From contig NRSV01000006.1 in the NCBI GenBank assembly GCA_002286855.1, positions 682,001-746,000 of the forward strand: a stretch of 64,000 nucleotides of DNA, in the 5' to 3' direction. This document shows positions 46,727 through 58,483 of this stretch, one piece after another. This stretch comes from Bipolaris cookei (lineage: Eukaryota; Ascomycota; Dothideomycetes; Pleosporales; Pleosporaceae). The translations under genes and the position numbers were made by a program. Position 1 is the stretch's first letter, and each line of letters begins with the position of its first letter. The notes below the pieces were generated by a model that had not been told where the DNA came from, searched no databases, and worked only from the letters and a program-made list of their open reading frames with translations.

Positions 46727-47562
46727 TTTGGGTTCGAATAGGTTGGATCCAGAGGTGGATGGAAGGAATTGGGGAAGTGCGAGGGGTAAAAGGATTTTGA
46801 GGCTTGTTAGATGGAAAGTGACGTGACATGACCTGATTTCTACTGTTCTTATCACCAACGACTTTATATTTCCATACACACACTTTTTTTGGTAGCTTAA
46901 CGATTTTTTCCGGTTCAACTATGTTTCTCTGTCCATCAAAGTTGTGTCACGTAACCTGTAACGACCCAGCCAAAGGACCTACATGTGCTCCTGTCCTTTC
47001 CATAACCCTGCTTCCACGAATTCATAATCCACCATCCACCGAGGTAGAAAAAAAAAGATCAAGAAAAAGGAACTAAAAGAACCTAAATAAAGTTCACAAG
47101 ACCGGCCTGCTACACGTCGACAACGTACTCGACATATCCCTCTATTCCTACAGAGCCCAGCTCACCCAGTTCCACCCTTCACCTTCGGCACCTCCCTTCT
47201 CTAATTCACATACATGAATCCATAAACCAACGTCTGTATACCCATCTATATGTTAACCTAAACTCGCCACCGCCATGATAACCTCAACATCGATAAGAAT
47301 TGGAGCACGTTACACCAGTGTGATCAATATCGAACACATTCGAGTTTCAACAGCAGGCTAGGTACGAGAACAGTTGTTCTAAGCGGAAAGACCGTACATG
47401 CGGTATCAAAAGCCCCGAAAATCCTTATTTCCAGGTATACAACTATTGAAAAGGACTACTTTTTACTCACAATCACAAACTCAACCCCAACCTCTCCTCC
47501 CTTCCTCATCCTCACACCCCAAAATCCAACCACATCCCTGCCTTCCTCTGCACATTCCATCC
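46727..47562. other. Convergent intergenic region, LRA2-like / Clr5-domain gene
   Basis: 836 bases between two genes that run towards each other, so only 3' UTRs and terminators are expected. From about 46880 on, it is A/C-rich on the plus strand. No coding sequence is supported. Confidence 0.55.
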
Positions 47563-49708
47563 CTAAACATATCCACCCACCCCCGTCCCCTCCCCAACCC
47601 CAAGCAGCACAATAAACGTCGCCTTCCCGCCCTCACCTTCTTTGGCATCTTTAACAACCCCCAGATAAGCCCCCAACTCCTCATCATCCGTAATCTGCAC
47701 GCCAACCTCTCTCCCCTCGACACCGCCCTTATACGCTATTAGACCCTCCAATTTACGTATTTCTGTACCCGGATGTTCGCGGGTAGCTAGGTTGTGTAAC
47801 TCGGTTAGTGAGGGGGAGTGCAGGATGGAGAGCCAGAGGGATTTTGCGGGCATGGGAGTTGAGGAGTGCGGGTGGAGGCGGAAGTAGATTGGGAGAGGGG
47901 TGGTGGTGGTTGTGGTGTTCGAGGGTGGGTAGTATGTGTGTTGGAAGTGGGAGGCGGGTTGGTATTGACCTGGTTGGTAACGGGGGTGGGGTGGGTAGTC
48001 TGGGATGGGGAGGATGGAGGCGTCGCTGGCGGCTAGGAGGAGGGATGGGTCGATTTGGAGGTCTAAAGGGGCGGTGGGGTAGGATGTTTGTGGTACTTCT
48101 TCACGGGTCATGTTTGTATGTGGGTTCTCCTTGGAGCTCAGCGTTATGGAATGAGGAGCGATAACAGGCGGCGCAGGCCCTGGTCCTGGGCCTTGGTGGA
48201 CCTGTCGCTTCTTGTTTGGATCTTTGGCTGCGTTCTCCTGTTGCTGTCTCTTCGTGACGTCTCGAGCCAGAACTTCGAGCGCTCTTAGTTTGTGTGCATA
48301 GTCTGGGTCGTTTTCGCCTTGCGAGAGCGCCTTTACTAGGTGCTCAGACTCATTGACCCAGGCCTGCTTCAGTTCTGTCCATTGTGCTTCCCCGGCCTCG
48401 AGTTTGTTTGTGAAGTGCACTGTTTTCAGCTTCTCAGCGAAGGCGCTTCGTACGCGTCTCGTTTGCTCGGGGTTGAGACTAAGAATGTTCTTCGCGTTGG
48501 CAAGGCTCATTCGTGTATTCAGGGTTCGTAGCCGCTTCGTGACATCCATGCAAATGACATCAAGCGACAGGGCCCGCTGGCCTTTTGGTCGAAACAACGC
48601 ATCATGATTCTGTAGCACTTCAGGCTCCTGCTGGAAGACCTCTGTCAAGTGCGTGTTTTCCTTGATGAGCTGTTGTACAATCTGCGCCCACTTCTCAGGG
48701 CCAGCAATCGTCTTCTTGACAACGTCCTCGGCCTTGCAAATATCAAGAAAACGCTCTCGTAACTCGCGATACATGTTGTTATCAAGACAAAGGTACGCCT
48801 TCGCTTCGTCAATGGTCGTCTCGGACGGAAATCGAGGAGGCTCCCCAGGCGCATCTGCAGGCAGCCCTGCCCAACCGCGGGTTCGTCTTCGTCGTTTCCG
48901 CGTACGCCATTTCTCGTCGCTCTCGGCCTGCAGTTGTTGTTGTCGTAATTGTTTCCGAAGCACCTCCTCTGGGCTCAAGCCAACAGTGTTGAGTTCAGGG
49001 ATTATAGGTCGCGTTTCTTCCAATTGTTCCGCAGACCCATCGTCAGCTTGTTCCTCTTCCCCGCTCTCATCCTCGCTTGAAGACTCCTCTCCCAATATTG
49101 CGTTTCCAAGCTGATTTATGAGACCTTTGCTAGATATAATTTTGGCTGCCTTCTTCTTTCCCCTCTTCTGTATTCGTCCATCGGTTGTCGGTGCATTTTT
49201 CGGCTTAGAGACGCGTTCTCTGAGTAAAAGCTTGAGTCTGAGGCGCAGGCGGAGCAGTTCGCGGTCGTTGATGTTGAAGCCCTCAGCCTGCAGGATATCC
49301 ACCATCTCCCTTTGAGTACAATTCTGTTCCCATAGTTGCTGGAGCCGTGTGACGAGAGCGGGGTTTTTGTGCGCCGGGTTCTGTTTGCTCGGAAAGTCCC
49401 ATCGCTGCCATTGTGTCAATCGTGACGGAAAGAGACTGATTACTGGCGACGCACCTTGAACTGCGTCTGGAACGCCCGCTTACTGTAGAAACACAGTCAG
49501 TATTGCCTTGTTCAAAGATATATCAAAGAGGGTTCAATGACAGCTGCAAGATGTACGGCGACCTGGACATGCAATTGCGCAACAATCCCACATACCTTGG
49601 AGTAAATCCCCGAACCTCCCAATAAGCTATGACTTCCTCCAGACTCTTCCGCTCCTCGACGTAGAGGCGATAGCACACAGCCTCCTTGTCGTCCCAAGAA
49701 TAAACCAT
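47563..49708 (-). CDS. Clr5-domain protein, candidate local regulator
   Basis: Exons (minus): 49708-49596, 49482-49455, 49404-47563; 660 aa, in frame. The 28-base middle exon is needed to keep the domain intact. Residues 1-55 form a Clr5-type domain: YSWDDKEAVCYRLYVEERK, then SLEEVIAYWEVRGFTPSKRA and QFKRWDFPSK. It is followed by a helical part with basic and Leu-rich stretches (LRLRLRLKLLLRERVSK), a Lys-rich NLS-like patch (KRGKKKAAK), an acidic SSEDESGEEE segment, and a long helical core (about 240-420). The C-terminal 170 residues are Pro/His/Tyr-rich. Clr5 domains are common in ascomycetes; the fission-yeast namesake acts in gene silencing, and many family members are uncharacterised. The gene shares 354 bases with the LRA1-like gene and converges with the LRA2-like gene, so regulation of those genes is a plausible inference, not shown. 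Confidence 0.78.
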
Positions 49709-50062
49709 TGGTGCAGGTCTGCGACGCGGCCGACTAAACTATGACGGCAAACTATGGCAGGCGTTTCGCGTCCGTTGCGCAGTTTGCCAAGAACCCGCCT
49801 CGGCATGGAATACACCGACGGCACTACTTCACCTCCTCGGACCTATTATCGTGGCCATTTGGCGCAGCGCGGCATATGTATCTCATGGGCTCTTGAACGG
49901 GCCGTCATGGCTTCAACTAATCTGCCGCTTACGGTGTAAGAAAAAACTGTGCCCTATACACCTTTCTGCAACTCTCCCTCCCTTGAACGATATCCCACAT
50001 ATCCCGCTGTCTACTACTACCTTCTCTGTTGACCCCACACTCCCACATTTACATACGTGGCC
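49709..50062. promoter_or_regulatory. 354-base divergent promoter, Clr5-domain gene / LRA1
   Basis: Both start codons border this segment. A direct repeat AAACTATG occurs at 49736-49743 and 49749-49756, 13 bases apart, each followed by a G/C-rich half (ACGGC, GCAGG). CGG triplets recur nearby. These could be binding sites, but a short repeat is weak evidence. Confidence 0.5.
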
Positions 50063-50980
50063 ATGTCGCACGCGCGCAAGAACAGTCTATGGACGCCCCC
50101 CGTGGCGCAGACGCCGAAGCTGCTGACCGGCAAATCCATGATGATTACCGGCGGCGTGACGGGTATTGGCCGCGCCATTGTCCTCGGATACCTGCAGCAC
50201 GGCGCAAATGTCGCGGTGAACCACCTTGGAGACGACAAGTCCTCCTCGCAGTACCAGTCTCTAGTTGAAGAAGCCTCCCATATCCTTGACGCGAGCAAAG
50301 AAGACGTAGAAAATCGACTCGTCCAAGTGCCCGGCGATGTCGGAAACCCGGAGACGGGCAAGAAAATGGTGGCAGCAGTGGTGGAGCGATGGGGTCGCCT
50401 GGATGTAGTCATAAGCAACGCAGGTATATGCGAGTTCAAGGAGTTTCTAGAGTATAAATTCAAAGCTCATTTCGTGTGCGAAAGAAAGTGAGGGAGAACT
50501 AACATATTATCTCTTAGTATCTCGGAAGATCTCTGGACCTCGACCCTAAATACCAACCTCACAGGCGCATTCCACACCATCCAAGCCGGCGCAAAGCAAC
50601 TCTCGGCCCAGTCACCCCCAGGTGGTTCCATAATCGGTATCTCGTCCATTAGTGCACTGGTCGGGGGCGCGTACCAGGGTCACTACACACCTACGAAAGC
50701 TGGTGTTCTTTCACTGATCCAGTCATCGGCATGTGCGCTGGGAAAACACAATATCAGGTGTAACGCCCTGCTGCCTGGCACGATCAGGACACAGCTGAAT
50801 GAGAAGGATCTGGAGGATGAAACGAAGAGAAAGTACATGGAGGGCAGGATACCTCTGGGTCGTACAGGTGTGCCCAGTGACCTTACTGGTCCAGCCGTCT
50901 TCTTGGGCAGTGACTTGAGTTCCTATGTTAATGGAGCTCAACTGTTGGTCGATGGCGGGTTGTTTGTAAATCTGCAATAG
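50063..50980 (+). CDS. LRA1: L-rhamnose 1-dehydrogenase-like SDR (LRA1/RHA1)
   Basis: Exons 50063-50451 and 50518-50980; 283 aa, in frame. Classical short-chain dehydrogenase: cofactor loop TGGVTGIGRA; NAG motif ISNAG; active site SSISALVGG with catalytic Tyr186 and Lys190 in GHYTPTKAG; Gly/Pro motif NALLPGTIRT; and the C-terminal VNGAQLLVDGGLFVNLQ. The stretches GSIIGISSISALVGG, CALGKHNIRCNALLPGTI and RKYMEGRIPLGR match what I remember of the yeast L-rhamnose dehydrogenase (RHA1/LRA1) very closely, which is why I name it. Reaction: L-rhamnose + NAD(P)+ to L-rhamnono-lactone, step 1 of the non-phosphorylated pathway. The ATG at 50063 follows GTGGCC. A GTG immediately upstream is in frame but not a start. 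Confidence 0.88.
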
Positions 50981-51445
50981 ATGTAAAAAGGAAATGAAAT
51001 TGGATCGATCAACGAAATGCTCACATGTCACTTCTTCTGTGCCAACAAGCTCTGTAAATTTCCTCGCCCCCATCTAATATTGTCACTAGATTATGCCAAA
51101 CGTACGAAGGGAATCCACGATGTAGATGCTGCTGAGTCCAAGCATCATGGATAATGTAATACGCGAGATGAAATGGCAGAATGCAACAATGTTGTTGATT
51201 TTGAGTCGGAACAATTGACTCCCTACTTTGTGAACTTGAAGCCGGTCAAGACGAACGGCGTAAACATCACATAGGAATGGCCTAATAACAGTGAAATGCC
51301 CACTTTTGTACCAGGTATGATGCCAACTCCGTCGCTGTGATGCCCATGGATAACGTCGATAAACATGAAATGCTACATTGTCAATGAGGCGCCTTCAATA
51401 TGAGACGTCGCATCGTTTTTGCAACGCTCATCATAGACCCTTAAA
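50981..51445. other. Intergenic: LRA1 and RAD50 3' flanks
   Basis: 465 bases between two genes that converge (LRA1-like from the left, RAD50 from the right). No coding sequence is supported. Confidence 0.55.
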
Positions 51446-54400
51446 TTAAGTAACCTGAAATTATGTCAGAACATGATTGATGCATTTCTATCCAACCATC
51501 ATCCGGAAGATTGTGTGTTGCTATATGCAAGCACTAGACAAAATAAATGTACTTACCTCAGCAATGTTCTGGCGCTCAATGTAGCTTTCCTGTTTCGCAT
51601 CTCGTCCCACACGCCAATACACATCAGTGTAATCAGCACAGTTCATCTCACGCAGGAACTGCTCATCGTGCGTGATAACCAGCAACTGGAAGTTGGCCTG
51701 CTTCCTGCGGCTCTGAATGATCTGGGATAGAGACTCTGCAAGTCCCTTAATGTTCTGCTGATCGAGATTGGTGGTGGGTTCGTCGAGCGCGATGAGACCG
51801 CAGTTTGTACCGAAACATTCAGCAAGTGCGAGCCGAATCACAATTGAAGCGAGGACCTTCTGGCCTGCAGAACAACGACCCCGCATGTCCATCTCAGTAT
51901 CTTGCTTGACCATTACAACACGGTAGTTGTATGTCCGGTTGCCTTTACCATCGCCGTCAGATGCAATGCGGATTGTATCCACGTCTGTACCCTGGTATGC
52001 ATTTCGCCAGAGTTCAGCGAGGATACGGTTAATTTCCTCCATCTTGAGCGTGTGGTACTTCATAATGGCCTTGTCTAGAGCGCCAGCATAACGACCCAAG
52101 TCTTCAATGGCAGCTTTCGTAGTCTCGACCTTGATGTATGCCTCACGATATTGCTGCGCGGAATCTTTATAGAGGCCCTTGTACTCATCCATGAGCTCGG
52201 TTAGCTGGTCGTCTTTGTTCTTCATATCACGTTCAACACCCGTCTTCTCAATGTTCAGTTGACGATACTGTAGATCCCAGTGCTCAGCTTCACGCTCGTA
52301 GTGCTCTTTGTCGCGCTCAGCACCCTGCTCTTCAAACTGTCGAATCTCTGCTTCCAAGCCCTTAAGGGAGCGCTTCGCTTTTCGATAGCGAATATTGTCG
52401 CTAATGGAGCGTTTGCTCATTTCCGTATCACGCATCGTGTCCTCAATCTTCTTGATCTTTCGAGTCGTATCGGTCATGTTAGCCTCTATGCGAGCAATCT
52501 CGCCTTGAAGATTCTCAATCTCTCGGTGAGTCTGAGCAAGTTGCTGTGGACCGCCACGTTCGATATAGGCAACGATCTCTTCGCTTGCCTGATTGAGTTG
52601 GCGAAGACTGTCGGACAATCTTGAAGCTTCATCGTGAACCCGTTGAACACGCTCGTTGCCACGACGGTTGACATCGTCATACTTGTACTGCGCTTGTTCA
52701 ATTTCAGGATTGATGTTTTCAATGTTCTGATCAAAACTACGCATAGCCTCTCTTTGCTTGGTATTTTCCTTCTTCAACTCATCAATGCGGTCGGCAAGAG
52801 CTCGCTTCTCCTTCAGCTTGGACTGTGCACTGTTCAGATCGGCGCTAATATCACGTACACTCAGTTCAAGTGTGTTAATGTTGCTGCGTGACTTGTCTCT
52901 GGCTGTAGTAAGCTGATCAAGTACGTTCCTGACGTCACGGCTATCATCAGAAACCCGCTTTAGGTCGGTCTGGATGGCATCAATTCCTCGCGACAGCCCA
53001 GCAGACTTCTGCTTTTGTGCCAGCTCCTGGATCTCAGACTCAAGCTCCCGCACCCTGGTGTAGTATCCAGCAATGGTTTGCACCTCTTTCGTCAAAGACT
53101 CGATTCCTTGTTTTGCGGCCTCCAATTCATAAACAACAGCGTCTTGGTCTTCAAGTTGCTTGTTGAGAGCCTCTCGCTCCGATGTTAGCTTAGCGAGGTT
53201 CGCCTGCATCGTGGGAAGTTCAGTGTTACGAAGTCTACTCGCCAGTTCGTAGCTAGGTTTGGCGCTGCGAGCACCTTCCAGCTCAGCGAAGATCTCATCC
53301 GCATTGTCTGCATCCATGTTCTTCTTCGCTCTTGCGATGATGTCCTTCAGTCCTTTTATGAAACCGGCTGTAGTGAAATCTTCCTTGTGATCATCATGAA
53401 GAGTCCTTTTGCAGAGCCGACAGATATTGTGCTGCTCGGCATACTCTAGGCACTTGCCCATATAATCAATTTGTGCTTCGAACTTGGCCTTGTCTGAGGA
53501 AACTGCTTCGTATTCCTCCTCAAGTTGTTGCAGAGTCTCGTCGAAATCGGAAATGTCGTCCTTCTGTATACATTTTTTGACTGAGGTTTCGTATTTCTGA
53601 AGCTCGGCGCGCTTCTGTTTCACTTGCGATTCTAAGCTGGATAATTGGAAGGTGACCTGATCCAGCTTCGATTGCGCAATGTCACGACGAGACGCAGCTT
53701 CCTTCACTTTCTCTACCTTTTCGGAAAGCACCTGCTGGTAGCTTGTTTCCAAGGTAGCTGGATCCCAGTCTGAATCAACGAGCTGGGAGATACGTTTATT
53801 ATGAACTTTCTTCATAGTTGCCAAGCTATGTTGCTGGTTCTGCAGCTCGTCCCGCTTCACGTCAATAGAGGCAGATTCCCGCGCTTGCTTTGATGCGTCG
53901 CCAAATTCAGCAGTTAGGCGTTCTTTGCGGTCCTCCAATGTCCGCAAGTTACTCGAAGCCTCTGATATACGTTCGTCGTACCGCTCTGAAGTAGCTGTAG
54001 CTGTAGCATCTTGCAACTCCTCCTCGATATCTCGCTTCTTGGCTTCAAGAATAGCCTCGCTGCCTTCATCTGCCCTGATTTGGTTCATAAGTTTTTGGAG
54101 CTCTGAAATACGCTTATCGTTATTCATTATCTGACTACGGGCGGACTCTTTGCTCTGACTGAGTCCAGATTTACGTGTGTTCAGCTGGTTGAGGATCTCT
54201 TGAGCCACACGCAAATCGCGCTGGGACTCTTCCCGTACTCGTTCTAGAGCCTTGTTCTGGTCGCGAGACATCTTAGTCAAGATCTGCAGGAAGTCGGCCA
54301 CGTGCTTCTCTGTGATATTGTAATCGAATCCTCGGATAGCATGTCGCTTTGCAGCTTCCTTGATTGCATTCTCGCGGTATTGAATTTGTTGTTCGTGCTG

Positions 54401-55468
54401 CTCTTTCTGTGCTTCATATTTCCCAATCTCACTTTGCTTTGCTCCTAGTGCATCGCGTCTTTCTTCCAAATCACTCTTGAATTCAAGGTATTGCTCTTTG
54501 AACTCTGTAACTTGTGTGGAGTATGTAGCGACTCGCTCCTCGTACTGATCCAGCATATCCTGAAGCTCCTCATCTGACTCGGCCAGCTCTTTGAGACTGT
54601 CTTGCAGCTCTGTAACATTTTGCTGGTTGATGCTGAGTGTCATGCGCTTGGCGTGTAATTGAGCAACAATCTGCTCAAAACGCGCAGCATGACTGTAAGC
54701 GTCGCTCGCTTTGTGCTGGGCCTCGGTGCATTTAGCATCCATTTCTGTGTACATTTCGCGCAGCTTCTCGATTTCATCAAAGAGTTTAGCCTGCCTGTCC
54801 TCGCTCTTCTTTGCCCGCGTCTTGTCCTCTTTTGCATTGGCTTCGATGATCTTGAGTTGGCCAAGATCGATGTTCCGCGCTTTCCGAATCATCTTGATGT
54901 TATCAATCGCCTTTGTGTATTTCATGGCCTCGAAGATCTCATCAAACCTCTTCTTGAGAGTGGTGGGGTCTGCCAATGGCCACAAGCTGTCTTCCTGGTG
55001 GCAGAAAATGACGTTCTCGAGTATAGCCTTGGATACGCCCAGGTATTGAGGGATGATTTGGTCGAGCTCGGCGACACGGGTCGAGATGGAGTGCTTTTCG
55101 CCATCCTTGATCATGAGCAGGGAACCCTCGAGCGTCTTTTGGCTGCGGGCGTTCTTCTTGAGGGTGACCTGTAGATTGCGGGTGGCGACCATGCGTACGC
55201 CCGAGGTGGAGCGAAAGGACAGCTTGACCTGGGCAAGGAGCTCCTTCTCGTTGCGCAGCTTGGGGTCGTGAATGAAGGCGCCGCCGGTTTTGCTGTTCGA
55301 GGGGAGGTCGCCGGTGGTGGCATATTTGAGCGACTCAATGATGGTCGTCTTGCCGGAGCCGTTCCAGCCGACAATGAGGGTCAACGGCGCGGTGAAGACG
55401 ATGGTCTCTCCTTTTTCGGGGCCAAAGGAGCGGATGCCCTGGATCATCATGCGGTCGATCTTGGACAT
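51446..55468 (-). CDS. RAD50: DNA repair ATPase RAD50
   Basis: Exons (minus): 55468-51557 and 51454-51446; 1306 aa, close to the usual length. The ATG at 55468 is the first in a frame open much further upstream. Walker A WNGSGKTTI at about residues 36-44; Q-loop near FCHQEDSLWPLAD; two long antiparallel coiled coils around the zinc hook C683-x-x-C686 (ICRLCKRTL); ABC signature GRCSAGQKVLAS; Walker B LIALDEPTTNLD with the D-loop. Known role: with Mre11 and Nbs1/Xrs2, it binds and tethers double-strand break ends and activates Tel1. The last exon is only 9 bases (Val-Thr-stop): a GTAAGT donor after GAG and a CTGAC branch point plus TTTCAG acceptor support it. Reading through instead would add about 11 unlikely residues (STFILSSACI). 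It is head to head with WC-2. Confidence 0.95.
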
Positions 55469-55945
55469 GGCGGCGGCAGTGATGGTGGCAGTGCTTGGCG
55501 GGCGCTGCACTCTGTTACCTTTGGCCTCTAGCCTTGGTGGTGGCCCTGGTGATGGCCCTGGTGGTTGTGGAGGTTGTGGTGGAGGGGCACCTTGTCGCGT
55601 CGTGATGGCAGCCACACGTGACGGCAGCCTAGAGTTGCTGGTCCAGATCGACGCGGTGTCACGTGATGGTAATGATGACGTCGTGTCTGTGCTATGAGGA
55701 CAGCCTAAGCAAGCATTGTGGCTGCGGACGTCGGTGATTGTTCCCCAAGCGCAGCCTTGCCGGTAAGGACAGGACAGCTGCCGCCATGACAAGGCGCCGG
55801 ATGCTCAGACATCCAACCTCCCACCTCCCCCAAAAAATATTCCATCCATCGCCAGCCCGGGCAGACCCCCTGCACCTCCCCGTGACTCCGCCCACCTGTA
55901 CGACACCGCATGCTGAGTGCTGCTGTGGTGTACTGCGACGCCGCC
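55469..55945. promoter_or_regulatory. RAD50 / WC-2 divergent promoter with two CACGTG boxes
   Basis: The start codons are 477 bases apart. CACGTG occurs at 55615-55620 and 55660-55665, and TGACGTC (CRE-like) at 55676-55682. About 0.1 CACGTG would be expected by chance. Known: CACGTG is bound by fungal bHLH factors and TGACGTC-like boxes by bZIP/ATF factors. A Gly/Pro-coding GGTGGTGG/CCCTGG tract (about 55530-55590) is low complexity. Confidence 0.5.
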
Positions 55946-57482
55946 ATGGCGCAATACCCGAACGGTGGTACTGAGGTACGTGCGACCCCACTTGCTGACT
56001 AGGCTGGGCAATTCTGAAGATGGTGACTTGTAGATGGGCCTCAACTCCATGGCTGGGATCCCGATGCATCCTCACCGTCCGGACCTCAGCGGTCTGCCAA
56101 TGGACAATGTAATGCAACATATGGACCTGGACATGTCTTCGCTTGACGGCACAGACGGCCAGAGCAGCGCTTTCGCTTTTGCCGACCCACAAATGCAGCA
56201 GTCGGCCGTGCCACCAAACAACACCATGGCTACCGACATGCAAATGACGGGTGCCGGCGCAGGCCCGCTGCCTACGGGCTTTGGCGCTCCCAATATGAAT
56301 CCCTCTGGCAGCACGCTCACCGAGTTTACAAAACGCCGCAACTGGTCCCAGCGCGTGCTCGAAGAGCTGCGCGACCTGCTGCATATTCTAACCCCCGACG
56401 GCAGAATCCTCTATGTGTCCGCCTCGTGCAAGCCGTTGACTGGCTGGGAGCCGTCGCATATCATGGGTCGCTTCATTAACGAGTTTATCCACCCGGACGA
56501 CATTGGGATCTTTGTCAAGGAGTTCAACGAGTCCATCGCCTCCGGCAACCCATTGCGCTTCTTCTACCGCTTCCGCAAGACCGACGACTCGTGGGCCATC
56601 TTTGAGTCCCATGGCCACCCGCACCTCAGCAGCGACACAAACACGTTTGCGCCGCCAAACGCCATCAACTGTCGCGGCTTCTTCATGATGGCCCGCCCCT
56701 ACCCTACCAAGAACGCCGCCCTCCTCGACTCCTTCCTCGAACACAAGATTGAAAACGAGCGCCTCATGAAGCGCATAGCCGAACTCAAGCGCGAAGAGCA
56801 GGATGAGCAGGACGACTGGGCCAAAAAGGCTGACGGCGCCACAGCCTCTATGACAGCTTCTGAGTCACACGTCACCCAGAATATGAGCCAAGCAGATGCC
56901 GCGTCATACGCACAAATGCCGCCGCCGGCGAAACCAGTCGTATCAAACACCGCCCTCACACGGCAAAACCTCGACGAAGCCCTTGCAGCAAGTAAGCCCG
57001 ACAGCATCAACGACAAGATGGCGCGATACGAGGGCGCGAACCATCTCGAGACTATCGAAATGTTGACCGGTCTCCGCTACAGGGACGGCGAGCGCTCTCA
57101 AGGTATAAGTACAGGCGATGCTAGTCCCAACCTCATACGCGGTGATGCAGGCATACAAATATCTCTAGATCGTGACGGCAGAAACTCATCGGAAAAGAAG
57201 AAGAAGCTGAAGATTGCAGACGAGTACGTGTGTACCGACTGCGGAACGCTGGATTCGCCCGAATGGCGAAAAGGTCCAAACGGACCGAAGACGCTCTGCA
57301 ATGCTTGTGGATGTAAGCAAACACCTCTTCCAAGTAACAAAATTGCATGCTAATCAACTACAGTGCGTTGGGCAAAGAAGGAAAAGAAGAAGCAACAAGG
57401 TCCAAACTCGAGCTTGCAAAGTGGCAGCGGCGTAATGCATACACCAGCAATGCCTATGCATAGTAGCACTGGCAGCAGTTAA
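55946..57482 (+). CDS. WC-2: GATA/PAS transcription factor, white collar-2 (WC-2/LreB)
   Basis: Exons 55946-55975 (10 codons), 56034-57312, 57364-57482; 475 aa, in frame. Start context CCGCCATGG is optimal; the tiny first exon carries on to MGLNSMAGIPMHP. A PAS domain sits at about 120-230 (ELRDLLHILTPDGRILYVSA; HIMGRFINEFIHPDDIGIF; FYRFRKTDDSW). A helical linker, ELKREEQDEQDDWAKK, follows. The GATA zinc finger is C410-x2-C413-x18-C432-x2-C435 (VCTDCGTLDSPEWRKGP, LCNACGLRWAKK), the plant-like spacing of WC proteins. Its basic tail follows. Known: WC-2 dimerises with the flavin photoreceptor WC-1 through PAS and activates light-responsive and clock genes. WC-2 itself has one PAS domain and no LOV cysteine, as here. 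Confidence 0.95.
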
Positions 57483-58483
57483 GCCTTTGAAAGGCCGCAT
57501 ATTCAGTCACTACCGATTTCTTTTCTCTCTCCCAGTTTGACTCGAAACTAGCGACTTGATCAGGATCTAATGCGGCGTTTTGGGCTATTTACTTTTTCGG
57601 AGATTTCATCAACGGGCTACATGGGACGGGCATATCAACGGCGTTGAATTTGTACACTTTATCATATATTCGACTTTGCTGTTCCATTGCTAATTGGCAG
57701 AAAATTTCCCAAGACCATGGATAGACTCGGACCGGGCACGTGATACCACTGTATTTGCCGATTACAAGTAGCGTCAACATATGTAGAATCCGTCTCTATC
57801 TCTATCACAGCATATTATCTTTCTAATCAGTAGAATTTGAATCTTTTCTTTTCTTTTGTGATAGCTGTAAGTAGCGCAGATAGTTGTTCACATGACTTGA
57901 ATTTCATAAATACGCCGATCGCCATTGCAGAATGCAATTTCCACATCGCACTTTCTTTCCGATTCTATGAGAGAAGAGTCACGAGAGCGGTTTCCTGCAG
58001 CCTTTTTTTCCCCACCCACCTGGCTATCTGCATCTGGCCCGCATTTAGCGCTGTGCTTAAAAACACTACAGTCATTGTAAGTGGTCCAACTGAACAAAGA
58101 GCGCCGCTGACATCATGGCGCTTGCTATCTAGCTACGTTGATCGGGCGGTAGAGCGGTCAAGAAAGCTGAGAGCATACTTTCTTTTTCAGTGGATCGGTG
58201 GCTGTGACTCTGAATATTTGCATTGTTACCCACTCATTACCCTTCAGCTTGCTGGTCGCGTGGATATGCCACATTTCTGTAAGTGATTCGTTCATTCTTT
58301 CCTATTGTTTTCCCGGGTTTGCTTATAGCATCTCGCTTGATGTTTGATCACCCCTGACAACCCCACGAACCACCGATGAAGTTATACTTTCGGATGATTT
58401 ATTTTAACTTTCAACATCAATATATACTCTCTGCCTTGTCGTGTTTTGCTTTTTCCCCATTTTGTAGAATAAAGTTTCACCGC
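57483..58483. other. Convergent intergenic region, WC-2 / rhodopsin-domain gene
   Basis: About 1 kb between two genes that run towards each other. 57837-58286 has a plus-strand open frame of 149 codons without recognisable features. Otherwise only 3' UTR sequence is expected. Confidence 0.5.

Noticed and set aside
55469..55792. 108-codon in-frame extension upstream of the RAD50 ATG
   Set aside because: It has no ATG (starts with TTG), is Pro/Gly-rich, and the N-terminal MSKIDRMMIQGIRSF is the normal Rad50 start.
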